Source of the DNA: Fimbriiglobus ruber
GTDB taxonomy: Bacteria; Planctomycetota; Planctomycetia; Gemmatales; Gemmataceae
DNA length: 64,000 bases
Direction: 5' to 3'
Assembly (NCBI RefSeq): GCF_002197845.1
Contig: NZ_NIDE01000003.1
Span: 248,001-312,000, forward strand
Part shown: piece by piece, positions 1-9,617 of the stretch
How positions within the stretch are numbered: the stretch's first letter is position 1
Layout of the letters: the number at the start of each line of letters is the position of its first letter
The notes under the pieces: generated by a model
What the model saw: only the letters and a program-made list of their open reading frames with translations
Database searches by the model: none
What the model was told of the DNA's origin: nothing
Program-made: the position numbers and the translations under genes

Positions 1-66
1 CGGGCAACCGACGCAGTTATACTACACGTGTAACGGATTCACCTAAACTCGGAGGCCGTGTCGGCT

Positions 67-3000
67 ATGCCGGCCACTCCCACCCGCCCCCATTTCGGTA
101 TCGCGGCACGATTCTGCGCCCGCCGGGTGGTGGCGGGGGTGGGTTTGTTGATACTCGTGTGTGCGGTCATCCCCGCACGAGTTTCGGGCCAGCCGTCGAA
201 AACGGCCGATTCGCCCCGCGCCGGTGCGGTCAAATTGCCGGACGGAACGATCGTCTTTTTCACCAAGAATCCCGACGAGCCCAACCCGCCGGTCAACGGC
301 GTCCTACTCACCCCGCAAGAATACAAAACCCTGGTCGACCAAAGCGACCAGCTCAAAAAGCTCAAAGAGGCGCCCAAGCCCGTCTCCCCGAGCCGGTGTC
401 AGGTTCGCGGCCGCGTCGAGGCGCGGGGGGATCGGTCCGTCGCCATACTCGCGATCACGTACACAGTCCAAACGACGAGCCCGTGGAAGACGGTCGCCCT
501 GGGCGGGCAGCGGGCGTTTCCGACCACGGCACGGTTCGCGGACGGCAAACTGCCGATCCTGGCGACCGGCCCCGATGGCTTGACGGTCGGGATCGAGGCC
601 CCGGGGGTCCACACCCTCACGGTCGAATACGAGGCTCCGGTTCGCGCGCGGGTGGCCGCCGCCGGACCGAAGGGCGACCTCGGGTTCGACCTGGGATTGC
701 CGGGGGCGTCGATCACACTCTTCTCGTTCGACGTCCCCTCTGGTGTTAAGAAGGTGAACATCGGCGTCCGGGAATCGGGTGAAATCAAGTGGGCGACTGA
801 AGAACCCGCCGCACTGGCGAAGAAGGCAGACCAGCCCACCTACCCACTCGGAGGAACGGACCTCCTTGAATTGTCCTGGGACGCACCCTCAGTGGCGCCC
901 GGCGCGGTGGAGGCCGTGCTGACGGCGGACACGGACGTCGTCGTTCGGGTCAGCGAAGTGCAGATCGAAACCGTGGCGAGTTTCCGCCTCCGCGGCCCGG
1001 CCCGCGAATGTCTCCTCGCACTCCCACCCGGTGCGGACGTGTCGCCACCCGAGCGGGTAACCCCGACGCCGTTGGTTAAGCCCGCCAACCCGACGACCGG
1101 CCCCCCAGTGCCGGCGGTTCCGGAAGTACCACTCCCGTCGCCCACGTCCGCCGGCCCGCAACTGATTCGCCCGTCGGACCCGAACAAGCCGGTCTGGACG
1201 TTCCGGCCCCCGGAAGGTGCGGTCGGGGAGTGGCGGGTGACCGCGACCGTCGTTCACCCGCGGCCGAAGGCGAACGACGGGCGGTACAAGGGACCGTACG
1301 CGGTCGGGCCGTTCGCCGTCCTGACGGCCGCGCGGCAGACGGGGACGGTCAAGGTCGTTGCCCCGCCCGCCATCCGCGTTCGCTTCAAGCCCGTACACGG
1401 GGATTTGCGCCGGCCCGACGTGCCACTTGGTGAAGACGATCTGGTGGGGCTGTTCAAATTCACGACCGCGGGCACCCCGGGCGGGAAACAGTACCCGGCC
1501 CCGTTGCTCGAATTCGAGGCCGCCCCCGCCCGCGTCTTTCTCCAGGTCCAGCCGACGTACACCTTCCAATGGACCGAGGCCGGATGGAAACTCAGGGTCG
1601 ACGCGCGCGTGACTCCCGTGCGCAAAGATGTCGACGAGATCGCCATCGAAGTCCCGTCCGTGTGGCAGGTCGACGACGTGACCACGTCGACCACGAAGAA
1701 GCCCGAAGTTCGGGTCGATAAGGACACCGGCTCGCTCCGCAACCTGACGGTGCTGCTCGACAGCCCCGAGAAAGCCCCGTTCGACCTGACCCTGACCGCG
1801 ACCGCTCCCGTCCCCCCCGCGGGCCAGCTGGCCTCCTTCCCGGTCCCGCGGTTTGCCCCGGCGATCGAGCAAGGGGCGAAGGTCTCAGCCACGGTTCAGG
1901 ACGGGCTCGAAGTCCAGGGGACGGCGACATCCGCGACCGCGCCGGCCGGTGCGGCGGGGCAGGATCTGGCATCGATCCAGACGGGGCCGCGGGGGCCGGG
2001 AACCGCCGTCACGGCCGTCTCCGCACAGTTCGAGAAGGGCGTGTCGCGGGTCGACCTGATGTGGCACCCGCACCGCCCGGACCTCTCGGCGACCGCCACG
2101 GTCGAAATCGGCCTCCAGGAACACCAGGCCCGGGTGATCCACACGTTCAAGTTCCGCGCGACCGAGGGCGACGCCCGGCCGGTCACCTTCCACGGCCCCG
2201 CGGTCGGCCCCCGGACGACCGCGGGGCCGGTTCTGGAGCAGACCCCGACCGGCGGGTGGGTCTGCCGTCCGCCCGCGGGGACCGGCCCCGAGTTCACGGT
2301 CGTCGTGGAGTACGCGTTGGTACCGCCCACGCGGAAAGCGGACGCTCCCGCCCCGCCCGGGCCGGCGCGCCTTCCGCTCGACCTCCTCTGGCCCGACACG
2401 GCCACCCGGATCGAGACGAAAATCCGCGTCTGGGGCGCGGGCACGACCCGCCGGCTGCTGCGGGTCGAGGGACCGTGGCGGGAATCGCCGCCGGAACCCG
2501 ATCCGACCCGCGATTCCTTGCCCTGGCTCACGCTCGAAGGAACCGGAAAATCTCTCCCGCTCGCTCTGGTCATGTCCGACCCGGCCGACCTCGGGATACC
2601 GACCACGACGGTCGACCGGGCTCTCGTCCGGGTCGAAGAAAATGGCGTGTTTACCATCCGCGGGCGGTTCCGAATCGGCCGGTGGTCCCCGGCCGGCATC
2701 GACATCGACGTGCCGGCCGACGCGGTTCCGACCGTTCTGATCGACGGGAAAAAGGTCGACCCGGTGGCCCCACCCGCGGACGCGGCCGGCGATCTGCCGC
2801 CCGGGGCGCGACGGCTCCGGGTGCCGGTGCCCGAACCGCGTTCCGACCGAACCGGCCTCGTATTGGACGTTCAATATGGGGTTTCGCCGAGTCGGACCGG
2901 ACCGGGACCAGTGCGGTTTACTCCTCCGAGGATTGCGGGGGCGACGTTTCGCGCGCCGGTCCGCTGGCAGGTCGCGCTGTCGGCCGACGTCGTTCCCCTC

Positions 3001-3669
3001 GTGTTCGGCCGGGACGTCCAGGCCGACACGCGTTGGGCGTGGAGGAATTGGATGTTCGGGCCGACCGCCGGAACCACGACCGCGGAACTGGATACATGGT
3101 TCGCGGGCAGGACGGTAGCCGAGCCCGAATTCGACATGAGCGTTGTCGTCGGCTCGACGGGCGACGTCCTGACCGTCCGCCAGCCGATACCGGGTCCGCT
3201 CGACGTGGTCCGCCTCCCGCGGATCGGGTGGGTGGCGGGGTGTTCCCTGGTGGTGTTCGTGGCCGGGTGGTGTGTGTCGCGATTGCGGCCCGGGTTACTC
3301 GGCCCGGCGCTCGGCGCCGTCGGGGTGGCCGTCGCCCTGCTGGCGGTCGCGTGGCCCGACCCCGTGGCGCGGGCGGCCGCGGCGGCCGAACCCGGTTTAG
3401 TGGTTCTCGCGGCGTTCCTCTCCGCGTTCGCACTCGTGCAGTGGTATTACCGGTGGCGGGTCGTCCACCTCCCCGGGTTCACCCGCGAGCAGACCGGCGG
3501 TCCGCAGTCGGCGACCCAGGCCGCGACGGCCTCCGCCTCGCGCGGGTCCGCACAAGGAACTCGGTCCGCCCCCGGCGGGTCCGCCCCGGGCGGGTCCGCG
3601 GCGGTGGTGTTCGACGTGCCCGCGGGGTCTTCGTCCGGCATGCAATCGGGCGTCGCGTCCGGAGGGTGA
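67..3669 (+). CDS. giant secreted membrane-anchored protein, unit 1
   Basis: About 1200 residues, function not recognised. A hydrophobic signal/anchor segment lies near residues 25-42, followed by a very long Pro/Ala/Val-rich, probably beta-sandwich ectodomain (to about 1045), then three hydrophobic segments (about 1052-1130) and a Ser/Gly/Ala-rich tail. I chose ATG at 67 because GGAGG (51-55) sits 11 nt upstream; the GTG at 58 is only 2 nt from it. The stop overlaps the ribosome site of the next gene, so the two are probably translated together. The layout (signal, large ectodomain, terminal membrane cluster) suggests a cell-envelope protein; that is inference. No catalytic motif was seen. 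Confidence 0.75.
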   Translation: MPATPTRPHFGIAARFCARRVVAGVGLLILVCAVIPARVSGQPSKTADSPRAGAVKLPDGTIVFFTKNPDEPNPPVNGVLLTPQEYKTLVDQSDQLKKLKEAPKPVSPSRCQVRGRVEARGDRSVAILAITYTVQTTSPWKTVALGGQRAFPTTARFADGKLPILATGPDGLTVGIEAPGVHTLTVEYEAPVRARVAAAGPKGDLGFDLGLPGASITLFSFDVPSGVKKVNIGVRESGEIKWATEEPAALAKKADQPTYPLGGTDLLELSWDAPSVAPGAVEAVLTADTDVVVRVSEVQIETVASFRLRGPARECLLALPPGADVSPPERVTPTPLVKPANPTTGPPVPAVPEVPLPSPTSAGPQLIRPSDPNKPVWTFRPPEGAVGEWRVTATVVHPRPKANDGRYKGPYAVGPFAVLTAARQTGTVKVVAPPAIRVRFKPVHGDLRRPDVPLGEDDLVGLFKFTTAGTPGGKQYPAPLLEFEAAPARVFLQVQPTYTFQWTEAGWKLRVDARVTPVRKDVDEIAIEVPSVWQVDDVTTSTTKKPEVRVDKDTGSLRNLTVLLDSPEKAPFDLTLTATAPVPPAGQLASFPVPRFAPAIEQGAKVSATVQDGLEVQGTATSATAPAGAAGQDLASIQTGPRGPGTAVTAVSAQFEKGVSRVDLMWHPHRPDLSATATVEIGLQEHQARVIHTFKFRATEGDARPVTFHGPAVGPRTTAGPVLEQTPTGGWVCRPPAGTGPEFTVVVEYALVPPTRKADAPAPPGPARLPLDLLWPDTATRIETKIRVWGAGTTRRLLRVEGPWRESPPEPDPTRDSLPWLTLEGTGKSLPLALVMSDPADLGIPTTTVDRALVRVEENGVFTIRGRFRIGRWSPAGIDIDVPADAVPTVLIDGKKVDPVAPPADAAGDLPPGARRLRVPVPEPRSDRTGLVLDVQYGVSPSRTGPGPVRFTPPRIAGATFRAPVRWQVALSADVVPLVFGRDVQADTRWAWRNWMFGPTAGTTTAELDTWFAGRTVAEPEFDMSVVVGSTGDVLTVRQPIPGPLDVVRLPRIGWVAGCSLVVFVAGWCVSRLRPGLLGPALGAVGVAVALLAVAWPDPVARAAAAAEPGLVVLAAFLSAFALVQWYYRWRVVHLPGFTREQTGGPQSATQAATASASRGSAQGTRSAPGGSAPGGSAAVVFDVPAGSSSGMQSGVASGG

Positions 3670-3676
3670 CACGCCG

Positions 3677-6600
3677 ATGCCGCACCGCTCTCCACGAACA
3701 TCCTGGGCCGCCCTCCTCGCGGTAACAATCCTTGTCGGTACGGTCGTTGCGGGACTGCTGGCCGTCGGGCCAACGCTTTCACCTGTCTCGGCCGCGCCGC
3801 CCGGATCGGTCGCCGCGGTCGTCGGCGGCGCGGGCTTTGTCCCGCCGACTCCCCCGCCTTCGGCTCCGGCGCCACTTCCGCAAGCCGACCCGTTCCCGAT
3901 CCAGCGCGTGTTCGTCACCGGCGACCGGCTCGCTGCCACACTCAACGCGGTCGCCAGAGGCTCGCTGGTCGAGCTGCCGCGAGATGTTTTCGAGAATCGC
4001 GTGCGGGCCGCGGGTCGGGCCGTCGTGAGCCCGCCGCCGCGGTTGGCCGAAGCACGCTACCGCGCGGTCCGAACCGACGGGGGGTTGACCGGGACGGCGG
4101 AATGGAAAATCCACGGGACCGGCTTTCTCTCACTGGACCTCCTCGGGGTGGCGGTGTCTGACCCGCGGTGGGCGGACAAGACGCCCGCCGTCCTGACCCG
4201 GGGTGGGAGTACCGAGAAGCCGGGCGGCCCGGTGTTAGTCGTGCCCGGGCCTAGCGAAAGTACGTTGTCCTTCAACTGGTCGGCGCGGGGCACCGAGGCC
4301 CCCGCGACCGAGCAATTCGCGGTGGCCGTCCCGCCGGCTGTCGTCGCGTTCGTGGATGTCGACCTGCCGGCCGACCGCGCCCCGACCGTGGCTGCCGCCG
4401 ACCAGATGTTGACCGGCCCGTTCCCCGGGTCGGCCGCGGACCGGCGGGCTTGGCGGATCGCGTTCGGCGGCGGGTCGCGTGTCGAGTTGGCAGTCCGCCG
4501 GCCCGATCGGGCTCCGCCGGTCGCCCGCGCGGGGCGTACTTCGACTTACGACCTCGCCCCCGGCTTCGCGGCGTGTCGGTTCGAGTTCGAGACGGACCCG
4601 GTCCGCGGGCAACCGTCGACCGCGGTGTTTGAAGCCGACCCGGGTCTCAGAATCACCGGAGTCACCGCCCCGGGGCAACCGACGTGGCGCGTGGACGCCG
4701 GCAAATCCGGCAGCACGACCGTGCACGTGACCGGCATCGGTTCCGCCCCCGGCGCGAAGGTCACAGTATCCGGATACGCGCCTCTGCCGTCGTCCCCGGG
4801 CGGGTGGCATTGTCCGCGGTTGCGGTGGGCCGACGCGGTCCCGGGGCGCGACACCGTCGAGATCAAGATCGACCCCGAACTGCACTTCTTGGGACTCGAC
4901 CCGGGGGACTACCGTGTGACTAACGCGGGCGCGGACGCCGGCTATCGTGCCACCCTGGCGGGCACGTTTCCGAACGCGCCCGACGCCAGCCAGGACCGGA
5001 AAGCGCCCAGCGTCCGCGTGACCCCGGCCGGGGCCGAATTCTCGACGACCGAGGAGGTCGTGTGGACCATCGGCGACGACCGGACCGATCTGACGGCACG
5101 GTTCCGCATCCGCGTCGCGCGGGGCCCACTGGTCCAAATTCCGATGCAGCTTAGCCCCGGGTTTGTCGTGGATGCCGTCACCCTCGTCCCGGACGACCCG
5201 GGGGTGACGTGGTCCCCCGCCGGACAACCCGGGGCGATCCTGATCGAGCCGACGCACCCCGTTGCCGCCGGCCAAACGGTCGAGGTCGCCGTTGTCTGCC
5301 GCGGCCCCGCGACCGCCGCGCTACTTCCCGACGAGACCAGCCCGGCAGGGAAACGACACTTACTTCCTTTCTCCAAGGCCAGTGTTACTGGGGCGACCGA
5401 TCGGGACGGAAAGTGGATTTTGCGGGTCGCCCCGAGCCTCCGCGCCTGGCCGACACCCCCACCTCCGCCCGGCGATGCCGGCTTCGTTTACCCGTTTCGG
5501 ACGCGCCCGCCGGAGGGAACGGTCTTTTTGGAGCGGCGGCCACAACACGTCGTCGTTACGACCGCGGTCGTGGTGTCCGCGACCCCTCAAACGCTAACTG
5601 CGACTGCGACTCTGACCATTGGCTCGGGTGGGAACAACTCGAACGTGTTGACCCTGTTCGTGCCGGCGGTCGCGGGAGGAACGGATGGCGGCGCCTGGGA
5701 CATGCGGGCGACCGGTGGCGATCTCCAACCCGTGGCCGGCGGCGACTTCGTCCCGTGGGCGCCGGCCCTCGGTGCCACGACCGCGTGGGCGGCGGTGGCT
5801 GTCATCGGGCACGAGGCCGCCTTACCGGGGGCAATCTGGCGGCTGAAGCTTCCGTCGCCGCCCGCCGGCGAGGTTCGGGTCGAAGCCGTCGCCCACCAGG
5901 CGCTGCCGGCCGACGGGGTCGCCCCTCCGCCTCTCGCGCTGCCGGTCGTCGCCGGCTCTTCGCCCGCGATCCCGACGGTTTCCTTCGCGCCGTCGGCCGC
6001 CGCGTGGGTCGCCCGACGTCCCGCCCCGCCGGCCGTGGTGAAGTTGGCCCCACGCGGTTCCCCGACGGGTACCGCTCCCCAGCGTGGCCCCGGTGCCGGC
6101 AACACCGGATGGGCGTTTGCCGAACTCGGACTCGTCACGCGCGTCGAGTCCGGCGGCCGGGTATCGTGTACTTACTCGGGGCGCATTCTGGAAGCCGGCG
6201 GGCCATTGCTCGTCCTGGTTCTACCCGGCGGGAGTGAACTCCTGTCGGCCAGCATCGCGGGTCGGTACGTCGACCGCCCGTTCCCAGGTGAGGGGGTGAG
6301 GGGCGAACAAATTCTTTTGCCGGTACCGACATCGGTCACAATCGGCATCCCGTTTGAAGTTCACTACCGACTCCTGCCCGTGGCAAACTCTCCGTTCATT
6401 CCCGCGGCACTCGTCCGCAGTCCGGCTCCGGTGCCGGTTACTGACCCGGACGCCATTCGGGCGATCGCGACGACCCAGGAATCGAGGCCGACTTCTTTCA
6501 CCCCTTCGGGGGGCGGCGGTGAGGCCAAATCGGCATGGGAGCTGTCGCCCGAATTCTTGCGCTGGCCCGCACTCGATGCCCCCGCGGAACCGGTCGAAAG

Positions 6601-9538
6601 CGGACCGGCTATCTGGGTCGTTCGCGCGCCGGCGGTCGCGGCATTGGGGTACGTTTTGGCGGCCGTCGTGGCCGCCGGCGGCTTCTGGTCGTTGAGTCGT
6701 GGCCGCGGCGAAGGGTATCGGGCGTTACTCGTATCGTCTGCCCTTTTGGCCGCCTTGTTCGGCGCCGCCGCCAACTGGTTCCCGGACGGTTGGTTCGTCG
6801 TGACCGCGCCGCCGTTCGTAGCCTCATTACTCGTGCTCACGGCGTTCGCCGCACGGGCCGGCCGCGCACCCGCGCCAGCTGAACCACCTGGTCCGGCAGT
6901 TGTCCCGGCCCCCCGTTCGCGGCGCGGGCCGCTGCCGTCCACGACCGCACTCGGGCCGATCGTAGCGCTCCTGGCATTCGTTGCAGCATCTTCCCGTGCC
7001 CAGGCACCCGAGCCTGCCACGGTCTTCCTCGCGGCCGGTTCCGCGCCGGACCGGTTGACCGTTTACGCGCCCCCGCCGCTCCTCGACCGGCTCGACGACC
7101 TCGCCCGGGGGGCCGGGCCGGCGGTCGTCGTCACGGCCGTCGAGTACGACGGGGCCGCCGACGGAACCGCCCCGGCCGAGTTCACCGCGAAAATGTCGCT
7201 ACTATGCGACCGGGGCGGGGATCAGACGTTGACCGTTCCGCTGACCGGCGTGCGGCTCGTCGGCATGGACATCGACGGTCAACCCGCGTTCCCCGAGCCG
7301 GTCCGCGCCGAGGGGTATGCCGTCACCGTCCGCGGGACCGGCCGGCACGAGTTGACGGCCCGGTTCGCGGTCCCGCCGACGGCGTCGGGGGCCGACCGGG
7401 ACGTGCGCTTCAGCGGTCCCGACGTCTCGATCGCCCGGGTCCGATTCACCGCCCCGGCGCGAGCGCGTCAGGTCTCCGTGCCCACCCGCCGGGGGGCTCT
7501 GATCACGGAAAGAGGCGGCGACCGAACGCGGGTCGACGCCGACCACGGCGGCGGTCGCACGGTCACGATCCGGTGGCGCGAGGGAAGTAGCGACACCGGC
7601 GGCGCTACGGTGGCGGTTCGCGAAGCGTGCGTCTGGGATCTCACGGAGAACGGCGGGAGCGCGACCGCCGCCTTCCTATTCCGGGTCGAGAGTGGATCGG
7701 TCCAGCGACTGACCGTCGAATTCCCACCGGGGACAGAGGCGGGTACGCCGGTGGTCCGGTCGGCCGACGTGCGGGGCTCGATCCTCGGCGTGGCGGCACC
7801 CACCGCCCCCGGCTTGCGCGACCTCCGCGTCGGCCCGGGCGCGGACGGCTGGCAGCGGGTGGAGATCGTATTCCGCGAGCCGATCGACGGCCGCGTTCTC
7901 ATCGTGTTCCACCTGTTTCCGCAACACCCACTCGGCCCCCGACCCCTCGTTCGGTTCCCGCGGGCGGTCGGGGCGGTCCGAGAGAACACGCTGTTCGGGC
8001 TCCGATTGACCGGGGCCGCGGCCGACGACGTGGCCCGGGCCGGGGTCATCGATTACCCGGCCGAGGCGATGGCGAAGGACAAGGATTTCGCGGGCGTGCC
8101 CGAACTCGGACTCGACAAAGCAGCGCCGGACCGGGCGTTCCAGCAGGTCGCCGGACCGTCGCCCGAGGTGCGACCGGTCCTCCGCCCGGCGAACGCCACC
8201 GGCGGCGCCACCGCCCAGGTCACGTGGACCGTCGGCCCCCGCGCGGACGCCGAGGGGGCCATCCGGGTCGATGCCCCCGGCACGTCGGTCGTCGAGTTCG
8301 ACTTACCCGAGACGGTGAAATTGACCGACGTGTGGTGCCCGGACCTGTACGCCTGGAACCGGGCCGGCGCGCGAGTCCGCGTTTGGTTACGCAAGCCGAC
8401 CCGGGACGTAACCGTCCGGTGGACCGGGGTACTCGACGGGTACGCGAACCTCAACGCCAAACCCGACCCGGCGACCATCGACCTCCCGTTCCCGGTCGCC
8501 AGGTCCGCCCCCCAGTCGCCGATCGCCGTTCGGGTTCGCGCCGCGGACGGGTGGGCGGTCGTGCCGCAGTTGGTCCCCAAGGTCGATCCGAGAGGCGGAG
8601 GTGACTACACGGCCGATCCGACCGCCGCCGCCCCGCGGTTCACCGTCTACGCCCCGACGCCCGCGGACTGGGCGGCATTGGTCGAAACAATTGACCGGGG
8701 AGTGGGAGACACGGCGGCCTATCGGGCGACGATGGCCGTCCAGTACCGACCCGGCCGCCCGCATTCGCTGACCGTGCGCGTGACAGACGTATCGGCCGCC
8801 GCCGCCCCGGAATTACGCGGCCCGCCGGGAGTCGAGATCGGCCCGGTCGTCGCGACGGCGGACGTCGCCGTCTGGCGGGTGACGGTCCCGCCGACCGCGC
8901 CCGAGCCGGTGATTCTCTCGTTGACTGCCAGGGTGCCCGCGGCGTCTCGCCTGCCGGAGCCAACGGTTACGGTCGACGGCCCGCCCCTGACCTGGGCGGG
9001 GCGCTCGCTCATCGCGTCAGACCCGTCAGTGGGCGTGGTCGACGGGCCGCGGGGGTGGCGGACCGGGACGATCGCGGACATCGCCCACGCGGGCGGGGCC
9101 GTCGCGGCCGATTCAAAACGACCCGTGACCGTCTGGGTAGCCGACTGTCCGGACGGCCGGTGGGCGTTGGCGCCGATTCGGACCGAACGACCGCGCCGCG
9201 CGCCCGACGGGCGACCCGGCGCGCCGACGGAAACGGTCCCCGCGCCACAGACTGAAACACCCCCAACGCATGATGCGACCGATTCGTTTCTCGATACAGC
9301 CCGTGCGTGGGCCGCGGCGGCCGCGTGGGCCGGCGGGTTGTCGGTCGTGCTGGCGCTGGCGGTTTGGGGCCGTCGCGGACTCTGGCCCGAGCGACTGGCC
9401 GGGTGTGGAATCCTGGGCGCGATGGCGATCGGGTCGGCCACGCCGGCGGCCGCGGTGTTCTGGTGCGTGGCGGGCGCGGGCGTCTTGGCCCGACTCGCCC
9501 GGGTGGCGCGGCGGGTCGCCCGGGCCGTCACCCGGTGA
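3677..9538 (+). CDS. giant secreted membrane protein, two fused units
   Basis: 1953 residues, function unknown. Residues about 8-40 form a signal/anchor. A long Pro/Val-rich ectodomain runs to about 970 and is followed by three membrane segments (about 980-1070). A new signal-like hydrophobic stretch ending in SSRAQAPEP lies at about 1090-1113, then a second ectodomain (about 1115-1860) and two C-terminal membrane segments. The protein thus looks like two copies of the architecture of the upstream gene, joined. GGAGG (3661-3665) overlaps the upstream stop and is 11 nt from ATG 3677, so translational coupling is likely. Codon use and GC content match the neighbours. I cannot name a family. Confidence 0.75.
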   Translation: MPHRSPRTSWAALLAVTILVGTVVAGLLAVGPTLSPVSAAPPGSVAAVVGGAGFVPPTPPPSAPAPLPQADPFPIQRVFVTGDRLAATLNAVARGSLVELPRDVFENRVRAAGRAVVSPPPRLAEARYRAVRTDGGLTGTAEWKIHGTGFLSLDLLGVAVSDPRWADKTPAVLTRGGSTEKPGGPVLVVPGPSESTLSFNWSARGTEAPATEQFAVAVPPAVVAFVDVDLPADRAPTVAAADQMLTGPFPGSAADRRAWRIAFGGGSRVELAVRRPDRAPPVARAGRTSTYDLAPGFAACRFEFETDPVRGQPSTAVFEADPGLRITGVTAPGQPTWRVDAGKSGSTTVHVTGIGSAPGAKVTVSGYAPLPSSPGGWHCPRLRWADAVPGRDTVEIKIDPELHFLGLDPGDYRVTNAGADAGYRATLAGTFPNAPDASQDRKAPSVRVTPAGAEFSTTEEVVWTIGDDRTDLTARFRIRVARGPLVQIPMQLSPGFVVDAVTLVPDDPGVTWSPAGQPGAILIEPTHPVAAGQTVEVAVVCRGPATAALLPDETSPAGKRHLLPFSKASVTGATDRDGKWILRVAPSLRAWPTPPPPPGDAGFVYPFRTRPPEGTVFLERRPQHVVVTTAVVVSATPQTLTATATLTIGSGGNNSNVLTLFVPAVAGGTDGGAWDMRATGGDLQPVAGGDFVPWAPALGATTAWAAVAVIGHEAALPGAIWRLKLPSPPAGEVRVEAVAHQALPADGVAPPPLALPVVAGSSPAIPTVSFAPSAAAWVARRPAPPAVVKLAPRGSPTGTAPQRGPGAGNTGWAFAELGLVTRVESGGRVSCTYSGRILEAGGPLLVLVLPGGSELLSASIAGRYVDRPFPGEGVRGEQILLPVPTSVTIGIPFEVHYRLLPVANSPFIPAALVRSPAPVPVTDPDAIRAIATTQESRPTSFTPSGGGGEAKSAWELSPEFLRWPALDAPAEPVESGPAIWVVRAPAVAALGYVLAAVVAAGGFWSLSRGRGEGYRALLVSSALLAALFGAAANWFPDGWFVVTAPPFVASLLVLTAFAARAGRAPAPAEPPGPAVVPAPRSRRGPLPSTTALGPIVALLAFVAASSRAQAPEPATVFLAAGSAPDRLTVYAPPPLLDRLDDLARGAGPAVVVTAVEYDGAADGTAPAEFTAKMSLLCDRGGDQTLTVPLTGVRLVGMDIDGQPAFPEPVRAEGYAVTVRGTGRHELTARFAVPPTASGADRDVRFSGPDVSIARVRFTAPARARQVSVPTRRGALITERGGDRTRVDADHGGGRTVTIRWREGSSDTGGATVAVREACVWDLTENGGSATAAFLFRVESGSVQRLTVEFPPGTEAGTPVVRSADVRGSILGVAAPTAPGLRDLRVGPGADGWQRVEIVFREPIDGRVLIVFHLFPQHPLGPRPLVRFPRAVGAVRENTLFGLRLTGAAADDVARAGVIDYPAEAMAKDKDFAGVPELGLDKAAPDRAFQQVAGPSPEVRPVLRPANATGGATAQVTWTVGPRADAEGAIRVDAPGTSVVEFDLPETVKLTDVWCPDLYAWNRAGARVRVWLRKPTRDVTVRWTGVLDGYANLNAKPDPATIDLPFPVARSAPQSPIAVRVRAADGWAVVPQLVPKVDPRGGGDYTADPTAAAPRFTVYAPTPADWAALVETIDRGVGDTAAYRATMAVQYRPGRPHSLTVRVTDVSAAAAPELRGPPGVEIGPVVATADVAVWRVTVPPTAPEPVILSLTARVPAASRLPEPTVTVDGPPLTWAGRSLIASDPSVGVVDGPRGWRTGTIADIAHAGGAVAADSKRPVTVWVADCPDGRWALAPIRTERPRRAPDGRPGAPTETVPAPQTETPPTHDATDSFLDTARAWAAAAAWAGGLSVVLALAVWGRRGLWPERLAGCGILGAMAIGSATPAAAVFWCVAGAGVLARLARVARRVARAVTR

Positions 9539-9617
9539 GCGCGGGCGAAATCCGCCCGCCGGGTCGTAAAACAACTCTCGTTGTGACCCCACGCCGGTTG
9601 ACCAGAAAGGACTCCGC

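Noticed and set aside
18-23. TATACT box upstream of the first giant gene
   Set aside because: A plausible -10 element, but its -35 region would lie outside the window, so the promoter cannot be assessed.
2061-3725. Open frame of 554 codons inside the first giant gene
   Set aside because: Arg/Pro/Gly-rich translation typical of a shifted frame in GC-rich DNA; the giant gene frame has the natural composition and signals.
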